This document shows positions 24,727 to 35,278 of a stretch of 64,000 nucleotides of DNA, one piece after another (the first letter of the stretch is position 1; each line of letters starts with the position of its first letter). Source of the DNA: Novakomyces olei (taxonomy: Eukaryota; Ascomycota; Novakomycetes; Novakomycetales; Novakomycetaceae); contig JADEYG010000002.1 in NCBI GenBank assembly GCA_016906335.1, forward strand, positions 1,251,001 to 1,315,000, given 5' to 3'. The notes under the pieces are model-generated. The model saw only the letters and a list, made by a program, of their open reading frames with translations, had not been told where the DNA came from and ran no database searches. The position numbers were made by a program, and so were the translations under genes.

Positions 24727-27700
24727 TCACTGAAAGTACTTGGCTGCAGCAGCTTGCTGTTCAGCAGGAACATGCTGCATTGCTGTCTGTATCTGTTCTG
24801 GAGACAGAGAGGCCATGAAATGCCTGGTTGCAGTGACCAATCGATCCAGCGTTTTTTCCGTCAAAATTTCTGCCTCCAGTACGGCGGTTACTGCACTGAA
24901 AACAAGGGGAACTTGGCTCGTAACAGCAGCGTTATTCGTTTCCATCAACTCTGCCAAAAACATGTAAGCGTAGGGTGCATCAGTGTCGTCGTTTGTGACT
25001 GGGAGTGTCTTGATCCAGTGCTGTACAGCTACCGCCAAGTCAGCAATCTTTGAAGGGTTAAATCGGCAGATTTTGGCGATAGCAATACAAGCGTTTTCAG
25101 TGGCATAAATGTTATCCTCGTCCCGAGCTTGAGGGTCTTCAAATATGTGGAAAAGCCGGGGTAAAGCGGCTGCACATGTCTCTGCGTAGATCGGCCCGCC
25201 GTGCTGGCCAGCGGCTCCAAAGCCATAGGCGGCAGCCTGCCTTACCTCGGCAGACTCACTGGGCGATAGCCCGTTTGCCAATGGTCCGAGTATTAAATCC
25301 TTATAGTTGAACGACTCTGGACTGCAAAACTCTACGACATCATCAAAAGCGCAGAGGACCCACTGCCTGAAATTGGCATCGTTTGTGGAAAGAAGGCCCT
25401 GGAAAACGGGTACAAGTTGTTCCCAGGCCGGAAGGAACGCGGTCCTTGTCAGCTGGAAAACGGAGTGGATCGTCTTGTTGATCTCACTTAGCAAATGCTC
25501 ATCCGTCTCTATCTCCTCTATCGTCTCCTCGTCTTCCTCAAGGTCAATCTCCCCAGAGGCAGCCTGCTGGACTCGTGTCTCGTACCGCTTAACCGTGTCC
25601 TTGACCTGAGACTCTATCAGCGAAACCAGTGTTCTCATATGACTCGCATCAAGAGCCTGTGGACCCACAACTTGCACACTCTCGTAAAATCGCTGGAAGA
25701 ATTGAGCGCTCAATTCTGGACTCGGTTCAACCGCTAATACGTCAAAGAACTTGGCCAGTATCGGCTGCCACAGCGCCAGGAGGGACGTTGGATCTTGCGG
25801 GTGAGCGGATTTATGAGCGTTCAAGAGCAATGGAATGCAAGTAGCCGAAGCAGTCCTCACTCCGTCGTGGAAATAGAACCTTAGGCCGGGAATAGCAATC
25901 TCGGTAAGGATCTGGCCCACGTACGGATCGAAATCTTGCTTAAGCTCAGACGCATAGCAAACCAGCATCTCTATTGCCGTGCACTTGTCCTCCAGCACAC
26001 TCGTCCTTATCCCAATCTGCTGGCCGTGCAGCGGGATAAAGTCCCAGCCTTCTTCCTGTAAGTACTTGTCCTTGTCCGAATCCTCATCGATGATTGTAAA
26101 ATCGGGTTTGGCCTTGGCCAGCTCCAGCAATGGCGGCATTACCGCAGGCAGAACAGGCACAAAATCTCGGCCTAGAATGCGACAGATTCTGCCCCAGGCA
26201 GCAATCAAGTAGCTTGCCTGCAAATCATCTGCGTCCTTGATAGACATCTGTATATTGCCCAACGTCTGTATCATCGCCTGAGCGTCTGGGGAGAACTGGT
26301 CTTTGCCTACCGCCAGAGCAATCAGTGTAGCACACTCTATCGTCTTGCCCCGAAGTAATCGGTACTCCTTGGTGCTCTCCTGCCTCAAAACGTTCATTAA
26401 CAGAGGCATAATTGCACTATAGTACTTTGAAAACTTGGATTCTGCAGCGTCTGCCACTGTGGCTATCGTCGTTACCGCCTGCTCCTGCACGTATTTCTTG
26501 CCGCTCTGAAGGAGGGCTAAAAGCTTCTCTAGCAGCGCATCCAAATACGGTTCCAGTACTTTGTTGTCTGCCTCCTCTGCAAAATTGACACAGGCAGCTG
26601 CCGCATGAGCCTGTACACGGGCCTCGGGGGAATCTAGCACAGGGATGAGAGCGCTTAGCACTTGATTATGGTACTTGCACTGTAAATCATCAGCAAAATC
26701 TGTGCTCATTTGGCCAACTGCATTAGCCGCAGCCCAGCGGACACGGGGGTGAGGGTCTCGCAGTAGTGGGAGCACCATATCCAAGACCCGACCTAATTCT
26801 GCCCGCATAAGCTTTTCACAGCCCTCTGCTATATTGCTGATGGCCATTAGGGCAGCATGTCTTTGCTTCCAGTTCGGAGAAGACAGCATTTGAGGGAGAT
26901 GAGCAAAGGCAGCCGGAAGGACTGTCTTGCCTCCCAATTTCCGTGCTAACCGGTCCAGTGCTTGCTCTGCCGCCACATGGTTTTCATCGCTATCATCAGT
27001 GTCCAGGTCCTCGGCATTAAGCCACTCTTCCAGCTCTTCAGCGTCAGCTTGAGGATCAGTGCCACCCACTTCAGTCATCAGCTCGAGACAGCTGTACACT
27101 ATATCGTTTGCGTAGCTCCCGTCCTTTCGACACATTGTGGGGACGCCTTCGCTAAAAGTTACAAGAAGCTCCAGGGCTGCCTGGCGTACACTGTTTTCCA
27201 GCGCTGTGTCCCTGATAACTGCCAATCCGAATTGCACAATGCTAGTGAAAAAGGGTTTAAACAGCTTGGGATGCTCCTCTGCTACTTCTGTCAGTGCCAT
27301 CAGACTGCTGCTCAAATCTTCGTTTTCCCGACCGTCTTTTAGGGGTGGTAGTACATTCAGCATTTGTGGGACTAGCGAGGCCATGCTGCTACGGCCGGCC
27401 GCATCGGCCTGCTGCAAGTATCCACAACACGCTATAAGCGCAGCTACCTTGACCAGTCTTTGAGAGTCTTCCAAGCCATTGGAGAATACGGACTTTAGTT
27501 GTAAGCCATACTGTTTGCCAATGATATTCGGGATCGCAGTAAACACTCGGAAAGCGGACTCGCGGTGATGCGGTTCTGGCGATTTGCTGGCCTCAAGAAG
27601 AGCCGGTAATAGCTCTGGCCACGGATCTAAAAATTAATAAACACTTTTCAGACACTTGAAATTTTTAAAGTTGTTTGTAAGAATAAGAGTCAGCCATTGG

Positions 27701-28253
27701 CTGTGCTGGAGGGAATATGGGTATAGAGCAATACGGATCCGTATAAAGAAATAGATAAATGAACAAAATTTTTTAAAAGAATCAGTATGCTTACTCTGTC
27801 CATCAGAGGCACCTTCGAGCAGGTAACGCGCAATTTCTGCCAGTGCGTCACAAATTTTATTGCGCACAGGTGTAGTTGGTTCTAAAGCAAACCCTTGCAA
27901 CAAAAGTGACTGAACCCGTGCTGCTGACTCTGGAGTAAGAACGTCCCAAACCAACTTTTCTTCGTTTTGTGTTGAAGTACGGAAAGCAATACGGCGAATG
28001 AGCACTGTTGCCAAACTTCGAATCTGATCAATGTCAGAAAATAAATTGAATATTGAAGAAATGCTCTTACCACGGGATCAGGATTCATATGAGACTGAGC
28101 AGCTAGGCCGACCAGAAGCAGATCTGGACGCTGCGCGATCCATTCCTGCTCTAAGGAAGTTTCTGCTGCCGTTCGCAGATTATTGTCAGTAGCCGTGAGT
28201 GACTGTAGAAGCGCCTGCAGCGCATTTTGCTGTTCCGGAGAAAGATCTGACAT
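24727..28253 (-). CDS. PSE1: Importin beta-type karyopherin Pse1/Kap121
   Basis: Nuclear import receptor of the Kap121/importin-5 group, carrying ribosomal proteins and other cargo through the nuclear pore. Exons 28253-28071, 28023-27795 and 27626-24727 give about 1103 residues (yeast Pse1 1089). It begins MSDLSPEQQNALQALLQSL. The rest is an array of HEAT repeats, such as NPDPVIRSLATVLIRRIAF at the N-terminus and DPHPRVRWAAANAVGQMSTDF in the middle. An acidic loop (DLEEDEETIEEIETDE) sits near two thirds of the length, as in the family. Introns are 47 and 168 nt. The segment DALENS-VRQAALELLVTF pattern and overall length separate it from Kap123. The promoter is shared with the AT-rich gap before COX20. 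Confidence 0.93.
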
Positions 28254-28500
28254 TTGCGAGAAATATAAAGGGGAGAGCAAACGAGAACACCTAAACTCGG
28301 GGCCAAATAAATTTTAAGCCCAATTGGCCCCAACTTCTAGCAGAGTCGTCCGCGCCTCGAAGTATGAGCTTTTGCGTCCAATGTTGGGGGTTTATTTTAT
28401 TATTTTTAGTTGTGTGATATAGAATCTGTTACAGTATTTTTGTTTTTAACTTAATCATGCTTGTATATATATATTTATAATAAAATAATAATAATAATAA

Positions 28501-28531
<31 letters not shown>

Positions 28532-29065
28532 TTTTTGGTTTTTATTTTGGTGTGCTTTTACCAAAGAGCACGTACTAATAATAATTCTTTTTTCTTTGCG
28601 ATTTATTAATTTCATTCATCGGTTATGATATTATTGTTCACTTATTCGTTTTGTCCTTTGGCTTGTCAGATGGAAGATCGACTAGATTGGCCCAAAAGTG
28701 ACGTTTGATAGGGCAAAACGTCGGATTTTTCACTTCGTCCGTTAGAACCTAATATTATAGCAACTTGAAGCAGCTACTAATCTTCTTTTTATCTATACTA
28801 CCACCAGACTTCCACAAATTCTCGTTCTAAAATAATATAGAGTTCAATGTTAAACATGTGGCGCATTAGATCATTTGTAGCGTGAGAAGACTCAAAAGTT
28901 GAGCAAAACTTTTCATCTGCTGTGATCAACCTTTTTCTCCAAGGCCGTAGTTGACTAACATCTACTTTTAGCCCTTCAAACTCCCTGAAAATACTAATTA
29001 ATTATAGACTAATTAAAAAATATATATATAACAAAATATAGGCAAGACGCCTTGGCCTTGCGCGA
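28254..29065. other. AT-rich divergent region between PSE1 and COX20
   Basis: 812 bp. It contains (AAT)n and (TA)n followed by a T-run at about 28480-28540, and an unassigned exon-like stretch on the minus strand at 28798-28984 (separate entry). Nothing else is recognisable. Confidence 0.5.
28798..28984 (-). other. Orphan exon-like open stretch, unassigned
   Basis: On the minus strand a 3' splice-like sequence (TTTTCAG) at 28987-28985 is followed by about 61 codons open to a TAG at 28800-28798. The peptide is protein-like: EFEGLKVDVSQLRPWRKR near its start and MFNIELYIILEREFVEVWW at its end. There is no ATG before the splice site, and the sequence upstream is occupied by COX20 on the other strand. 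It may be the last exon of a gene I cannot trace, a remnant, or chance. I do not recognise the family. Confidence 0.25.
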
Positions 29066-29569
29066 ATGGATCCTGAATCTCGCGATAAACAGCAGGCACC
29101 GGCTGACATAAACCCTACTGACAATGCCTTACAATTAGACAAAACAGAGTCAATACTCGGCATATTATCTGACGTAAGGAATCTATTATTTGGAGTACAC
29201 TAACGCCAAAAGTCGATCAGCTCTGAATCATTTCGCACATTTTGGCACAGTGCCTGCTGGCGTGAATCTGTAAAGACAGGTGGTACTGTCGGTCTGGCTA
29301 TTGGTGCTTTTAGAGCATTCAGAAAAGGTATACTTTTAGTAATAGTACTGTATTGTGATCTAATGATTCTAGCACCGGCCTTCTCGGTAATGAACTGGGC
29401 CTTTTTCTCCACATTTGCAGCAACCGTGATTACGTGGGAAGGTTGTAATGCCAGGCAAAAACAGGATCGCACACAAAAGTTTAAAGTATTAATTGATGAG
29501 GAAATCAAATCGCTGCCAAAACGAAGAAAGCCGAGTGACCGTGAGTTCACGAGCGACCAGTCGGCATAA
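29066..29569 (+). CDS. COX20: Cytochrome c oxidase assembly protein Cox20
   Basis: Cox20 is an inner-membrane chaperone that binds newly made Cox2 during cytochrome c oxidase assembly. Exons 29066-29173, 29213-29327 and 29373-29569 (introns 39 and 45 nt) give about 139 residues. Exon 2 carries the family block FRTFWHSACWRESVKTGG followed by GLAIGAFRAF, the first membrane segment. Exon 3 carries the second segment MNWAFFSTFAATVITWEGC and then a charged tail QKQDRTQKFKVLIDEE. Length and the two-helix pattern fit COX20. The first intron uses a CACTAAC branch close to an AAAAG acceptor. Its 3' end lies 70 bp from the end of the convergent Arf exchange factor. Confidence 0.85.
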
Positions 29570-29639
29570 TTACGAGTCTACTAAAAAGAAAATATATTTT
29601 TAGATGAGAAACTAAACATACAAAACAACATGAGCATCA

Positions 29640-31738
29640 TCAATTTTCTATCTTGCTTTCTTCTATGGTAGCAACATATTTCTGGTATCGCACCGACTCG
29701 CTAAGCAAATAGCTACTTTTCTTCTCCCAATTCCGCATCGCCTTTGCATAAGATTCGCTTTTGGGCGAAAACGCTTTTTCCATAAGCGCTCTTTTACTGT
29801 TGTGGGATTCGAGTTCCGCGTTGATCGAGTTCACACAAGCCTTAAGTTCCTGTTAAGTTAGCATTTGGCCTGGTAGTCGTGGAAGATACCTGTAGTTTTT
29901 GAGCAACTGGGACAGCTTCACAGAATGCCATATTTTGTTCTGGGTACTTCCATTCTACAATTTTAACTCCTTTATTTGGCGTGCCACTTTTCGTTGAGGA
30001 AATTGTATCAGAGGAATCATTAACCTCGCAGCATTTGCCCCAACCATACTCTGCATTCGTCACGTTTTCCGTCAGCCTTAGACCAGACACTAAAGCTGCC
30101 CATAAATTCGAACAATTTATCCAGTCGTTTAACGATTTTTCGGAGTCTGTCTCAAACATTACTGAAACACCGGAATGGAGCGTTAACAGTAACCGAAAGG
30201 TATTACTTTTAGTCGGTACCGGCATTCTCGTCGTGATACTGTGCGTAAGGGCAAATACAAAATTGTTTTCTTGCTATTTAGAGTAATGATAAAGTATTAG
30301 CGCTATTATCATCACTAAAAGGACTTACCTTTTTCCCCGTTTGTTCCCGATGAGAATATAAAGGTGCTGATCTCATATCGTGAACGGTCAGACAGCCAGC
30401 GTCAATAATAACAAAGCATGAGGCCCAATACATTCGTTGAGGTTTCTGGCCCCAGCCATCTTGAAAAACAGCATACTTGGCTTTATCAAACCTAACGTAC
30501 GGGATATTATAGCCCTGTGCCCGTGGCATCAACCGCGTTTCATCAAACTCTTCGTTAAACAATGAGCCTCTGGAAGGTCGATCGTGCTGAATATCATGCT
30601 TTTTGATTGTTAGTAATAATAATTTCGATATTAGACAAACATTTGATTTCTGTGACGAAGTCGTCCGCCAAGACGACAGGCTCAAATTGCGCAAGCTTTT
30701 CGATTTGCTCTTGAAAATTCGGGATTCTGATCGACTCAGATATCCTGACTGTGACGAAGTGCTTGATACCGAATCATCTATGATGAGCCCCGTAGTGGGC
30801 TTTTGTAACTCTGTACTAGCATATTTCGGTTGCCTTATCTTGTGCGAAAGAACGAGCCCATACCATTTCTAATCTTGTTAGTGAAAATCAAATATATTAA
30901 AAAGATAAAAGATAAGAAAAAGAAAGAAAAGGAGGCTAAAAATTAGGTGGTAGAATCACCATAAGAGCTCTGAGACGGCCAGCACAAGTCGTTTATGGGA
31001 TTGAGGGTAATACCTTGAGATCCTGACAAATAGCATAACGATGAGACGGAGAAATTTTATTTTCCGTGTCAAGCACGGTCATGGTATTCTCAACAAACTG
31101 TGTACGACTCATACGCTGCGTGTCATTGAGGTCGGCGACATGCAGATCCGTATTGAGAAGAATAAGGGAATAAGAAATGGAGTAGACTATAGAAATCGAA
31201 TAAACTGCAGACTCATTGCACTCTTTCCACCGATGGGCAAATCCAAGCAATAGCCGATCAATCTCTTGCGTCTCTCCGACAATGGTAAGACGAGCGCACA
31301 ATTTGCGCAACGCTTCAAGCACGTTTTGATTGCTAAAATCACATAGACCTAAAAAGCTTTTAAAAGTTGCTGAATTTAGCTCCTCACTGGTAATTAGCAT
31401 AAAAATGTCCATCACAAAAGGGATAAAAGAATAAGTTCGGGAGATGAAACCTACTCGCGAACCAGCCAGGACAGGATACTACTGTTTGGCATCGTCGTGG
31501 GCCGACCGTCAAATATACACGAAGCAATTTCGTCGCAGGTCCCGTGGCCAAAAGGTACGACGTCAGATGTGGCGCCCTCTGGTACCATGTCGCTCTTGTA
31601 CAAGTCAGCACATTTCAATAGGCAAGATCACATGCAAATTACCTCCTCATTTTCGGCTCGCTCATCGCCGGTCTTGATTGAATCTGCCTTTATTGAATCT
31701 GCCTTTATTGAATCTGCCTTTATCGAATCTGCCAAGTT
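29640..31738 (-). CDS. Sec7-PH Arf guanine-nucleotide exchange factor (5' end not found)
   Basis: Arf-GEF of the Syt1/Yel1/Sec74 kind, acting in vesicle traffic or cell polarity. Supported exons: 31738-31643, 31594-31455, 31386-31014, 30868-30329, 30273-29890 and 29849-29640, at least 580 residues. The Sec7 domain spans the second and third exons: IASCIFDGRPTTMPNSSIL, SNQNVLEALRKLC, GETQEIDRLL with the catalytic glutamate, and SYSLILLNTDLH. A PH domain lies further on (YVRFDKAKYAVFQ, RMYWASCFVIID, NTFRLLLTLHSG, SLNDWINCSNLWAALVS). The C-terminus is a short coiled coil. A 42-nt in-frame segment at about 30639-30598 (GTTTGT...TACTAAC...AAAAAG) may be an intron or coding. The first exon listed opens with a 5-residue repeat and follows a splice acceptor (TATAG); I cannot fix what precedes it. 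Confidence 0.82.
31673..31735 (-). repeat. In-frame 15-bp repeat (GGCAGATTCAATAAA) in the Arf-GEF gene
   Basis: Four near-perfect copies of a 15-bp unit encode repeated Ala-Asp-Ser-Ile-Lys in the exon before the Sec7 domain. The unit length preserves the frame. The last copy is altered (ATCAAG). Confidence 0.88.
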
Positions 31739-32723
31739 CTATACAACAAATTAGATTTGACAAAGGCAAAGAGAAAAGTCAGGGCCGTGAAGCATTACAT
31801 TCCTTGAGCTGCATCATGTTAGTGTAATTATTCTTGAAGCATCTACATTTACCCAAAAAGCTCTCTCCAAAAATTGTTTTGTCGCAAGTTTTTCATAGCG
31901 CAGAGACTCGTTTTATCATTGCATGGCTATAGCGATTGCGGCAATGGTTGGCCGGGATATCGTGAGATTGGCCTATGTGCCTTCTCGTCATTCACATGAA
32001 CCACATTTTGGCCCTGGAAATTCAACTGGCTTACTTGTAATATGGTAAAGTGATTGGAAAATAAGTCTGAGACTATGAAGGGAGCATCTGCCACTCATGG
32101 GCCAAAGAGAATTGGATACAAGGTATTCATTTAGATAATGTGAATATAATGCAAAACTGGACTAGACCAAAACGGTACTAGACCAATTTTTCATGCGGCA
32201 CAGTGTCCTGTCCATTGGTCGTGGCGTCAATCTGAATCAATAATTATGTGCTCATTATAGCTGCAGGCAGCTTGGCTATTGTTAATGTAATATTAAATTT
32301 GTTTGATAATATTAATATACCCCTGAAAAACTAGCCAATCCTTACAGCCACAGCACATACAGCATTGTGTGCGTGGGATTTTTTTGCGCAAAGTTCTCGT
32401 ACCAAGGCGTACTGCTTGGATAGAAAAGTAGCAGCGGGATTCAGAGAGCGCAGTCGAGACTGGCAATCTTACGCGACAGCGAATTATGAATCCGGTTTTA
32501 AAATGCCCTCTAAATTGCTGGTAAACGAGATACCGAGAAATACCTTTATCGAGAAATGCCTTTATCGGAGGTACCGCAAAAGTGATAAAGTAGCAGTGCC
32601 ACATTGTAACGACGCTCTAGTTTGTTCGTTTCCACATTGCAAAGATGTAGTAGCAGGAGATCCAAAATGGCAATAAGGCGATGGCATCAGAGACCTCTTC
32701 GAGACCATCAATTAGCAGGCCAT
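31739..32723. other. Region without an assignable gene
   Basis: About 985 bp. On the minus strand it should hold the 5' part of the Arf-GEF gene. One short piece reads ESLRYEKLATKQFLERAFW and ends at a possible GTAAAT donor in the right phase for the exon at 31738. Another frame near 31960-32150 is protein-like (YPILFGP, ISRYPGQPLPQSL) but interrupted. Both could be decayed coding sequence. Direct repeats (TCTCGATAAAGG-like) occur at about 32530-32570. I cannot assemble a gene. Confidence 0.35.
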
Positions 32724-33550
32724 TCAGGAGAAACCTTGAATCCTCGAAGTCAAGCCATAACGCACTGCTCGTAATGCCACCTTAATAATATCGGACTCGG
32801 CAAGTCTTCTCGAGGGATTAACTTTAAACCATGTCAGTTGCTTACCATTATGGAACAAGCGATTAGCGAAAAGAATGAACATAGTGTTTCCCGTCCTCAA
32901 CTCATATTCCAAACTCGTATCGATCAAAGCTATGGTGTAAGTTTTTGTCAAGAGTCAGTCCATTGGTAGCATCATACATGCCTATATTGAAAGAGTCGTA
33001 ACTTTCCATGATGCTGTCCAAAAATTCCTGACCCAGGCTGAAAGGAACAATATGACACGCCTCAAGCATATTCTTGTCTTTACGATCAGAGACCAGGCAA
33101 AAATCACTGTTGCGCGATAAGCATTCAATCCGAAGTAAGATTGTCGGGGAAGAGCTCCTGGAAGAGCTCCTGGAAGAGCTGCTTACAGACGATGAGGCAA
33201 ATAAAGACAACAGGAAGTTTTGTAAATATTGATTTGCTTTGAGGCCCCGGACGATATAGGATATCTTCAGCTAGCGGAAAGGTCAATGTCTAGGTCGTAG
33301 GCAATATTTGGTCGTCTATTGTGGAGAGAGTTGTCCCGTTATACAGCTCAATAGTGTCAGAGGCATTCGAAATGCAACATTTTGTGGCGTTCGCCAAATA
33401 TTCTATAGTCGTCACCGATTGGGAACCTGCGGTCGATAAAAACATCAATGGCACTGACAGAATTTTGACACCGGACGAATCAACAAGGTAAACGCATGGA
33501 CGACTTTTCCAGCTCCGTTCAGCAGTCAAATAATCGAGTGCCCTCAACAT
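32724..33550 (-). pseudogene. Degenerate HNH-endonuclease-family gene
   Basis: Pieces in more than one frame resemble the fungal HNH_2-type proteins of unknown role. An N-terminal piece begins MLRALDYLTAERSW and reads VYLVDSSGVKILSV. A central piece contains the nuclease core, ACHIVPFSLGQEF then NGLTLDKNLHHSFDRYEFG, which includes the HIVPF and N-x(8)-H-x(3)-FD motifs. A C-terminal piece reads GKQLTWFKVNPSRR and IQGFS. A Ser/Arg-rich (SSSR)n insert precedes the core. Several in-frame stops and frame changes interrupt it. One change might be an intron ending CCGCTAG, but I find no good matching donor. I therefore call it broken, with the caveat that unusual splicing could explain part of this. 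Confidence 0.55.
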
Positions 33551-33855
33551 TGTGACAGAGTGCCATTGGCAGAATGACGATAACAACTTGTATAGGCATT
33601 ATTTGTTGTATTAGGAAAGAATTGGATTAAATTATTCATACTTTTGTTTACAGTACACTATATCGACATTTATTTATTTTTGAATTAAAACCAGCTCTGA
33701 GCTAGGAAATTAGTAGACGAATAGCAATTATTAGGCGAAAGAATCCGACCCCAATGAAGCGTTTTGCCCTCTCATATCGTTAGGGCAGAAATAATATATA
33801 TATATAATGAAATTAATCAATATGCCAATCATTACGGCCTCTGACCATTCATTAC
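33551..33855. other. Gap between the HNH remnant and GPI2
   Basis: 305 bp, AT-rich. It should include the GPI2 promoter, with a short TATATATATA run at 33792-33805 about 50 bp before its start codon. No gene is seen. Confidence 0.5.
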
Positions 33856-35034
33856 ATGTATGACGAGTATCAGGTAGTGCAGCCACAGCCGGTGCGCACT
33901 ATTCAACCACGTTACCTCTCACCCAACTACGAACCGACGAAACCTAAACGGCCAAAGGCATGGAAGAAGCTCCTTTGGGTTCGACAGGACCAGTATCCAG
34001 ACAATTGGGTCGATTCAACGTTTTTGGAAGATTTGAAGCGGAATGGTACTGGATTGAAAACAAAAAGAAAGCTTTTATAATTGGCAGATTAATAGTTGAT
34101 TCTAATGCATTTAGCGAATGTACAAGCCTATGATCTATGGCCTCTGGTGGAAGATGCGATGCCAATTTTACAGCATCTTTGTTCTATAATTATATTCGCG
34201 TGCTTTTTCGTCGCCCTTCACCAAAATTTGATAAGGCCAGAGCCATTTGCTTTTGGATCCTCCGTTCTTACTTTGAGCGCTTTCATCTTTTGGGATAAAA
34301 CCGTCCCCGATGCGCAGCGAGATCTAATGTCCGAGAAACGTAAGCCATCCATCCTCTAGACGCATGCTTAAATGTAGGGCGGGGAACGGCAAAATCGAGT
34401 TTCTTTATAGTGTTGATAATGTTTTGGCTAAGCCCCATGCTGAAAAGTCTCACAATTTCAACGACAAAAGACTCTATTTGGGCTTTGGCCATTATCCTAT
34501 TTTTTGCCAATCTCGTGTTTCACGACTTCTCGACTTCCAGATGGGCAAATATCAAGTATGCCGATTGCTACGCGTCTTTTCCTTTGAAATATACTAATTG
34601 TCAAAAGGTTCCCAGGAAGTCTGGCCACAAACGCGGCAATTATGGCTAGTGTTGTACTCGCCTCACGATTGGCTTCAATTATCCACGTCTTTTCGCTGAC
34701 TCTTGTTTCGATGCAATGGTTTGCCTTGTTCCCCATATTTCGTCGGTATCTACGTACAAGTTTCCCCAATCTTCATACTGCCTTGACTTTTCTCCTCGTT
34801 GCTGGTGCCTGTATCAGTGTCGGCCTCGTTATTTCTCCAGGCATGGCATTTGCCTTGTTTTGCAGTTTTCTCACTGCAAGTTTCTTGTGCCCGTTCTGGC
34901 TCATCTCATTACAGAAATATAAAAAGTATGATGACCCCTTCACGAATTTTCACATATGCTTGCTTACTAACTTTTTTAGCGAAATTCAAGGGCCGTGGGA
35001 CATTGCAAAACCACAAATGCGACGGCACACCTGA
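33856..35034 (+). CDS. GPI2: GPI-GlcNAc transferase subunit Gpi2 (PIG-C)
   Basis: Membrane subunit of the ER complex that transfers GlcNAc to phosphatidylinositol, the first step of GPI-anchor synthesis. Exons 33856-34045, 34115-34339, 34378-34555, 34620-34925 and 34980-35034 (introns 69, 38, 64, 54 nt) give about 317 residues (yeast 280). Signatures: WKKLLWVRQDQYPDNWVDSTF then LKRN, YDLWPLVEDAMPILQHLC, WLSPMLKSLT..STTKDSIWALA, and NAAIMASVVLASRL..HVFSL. The C-terminal motif is EIQGPWDIAKP, completed across the last intron. Hydrophobic segments throughout fit the family's multi-pass topology. The third intron's acceptor (AGGAAG at 34619) was chosen for frame and is the least sure. Confidence 0.92.
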
Positions 35035-35278
35035 GCCGTGGTTTGATGGGTTTTTATTTCGGTTGGGTTACGATTTTCATTAATTGCATTTATCAAGGGT
35101 CTGCCGCCATAATGGCCCCTCCTTTCTCTAGGAGCTTTCTCGGCGGTCTCTTTTCATATAGGAAATATATGTAGAAAGCATGTTTGTTGGCGTACAATAT
35201 TCTATGAAAATACAAAACAGAAAAGCATTTTATTTTCAGTTTCAGGTCGAACACGCTTCATTCATAGTCTATAGCTTT

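Noticed and set aside
29842-30225. Start of a separate gene at the MPVPTKSN methionine
   Set aside because: It is an internal methionine of the PH domain of the Arf-GEF; the domain continues upstream through a 55-nt intron.
32365-32676. 103-residue plus-strand frame and its 104-residue minus-strand partner
   Set aside because: No recognisable domain on either strand, no proper start context, partly made of short direct repeats.
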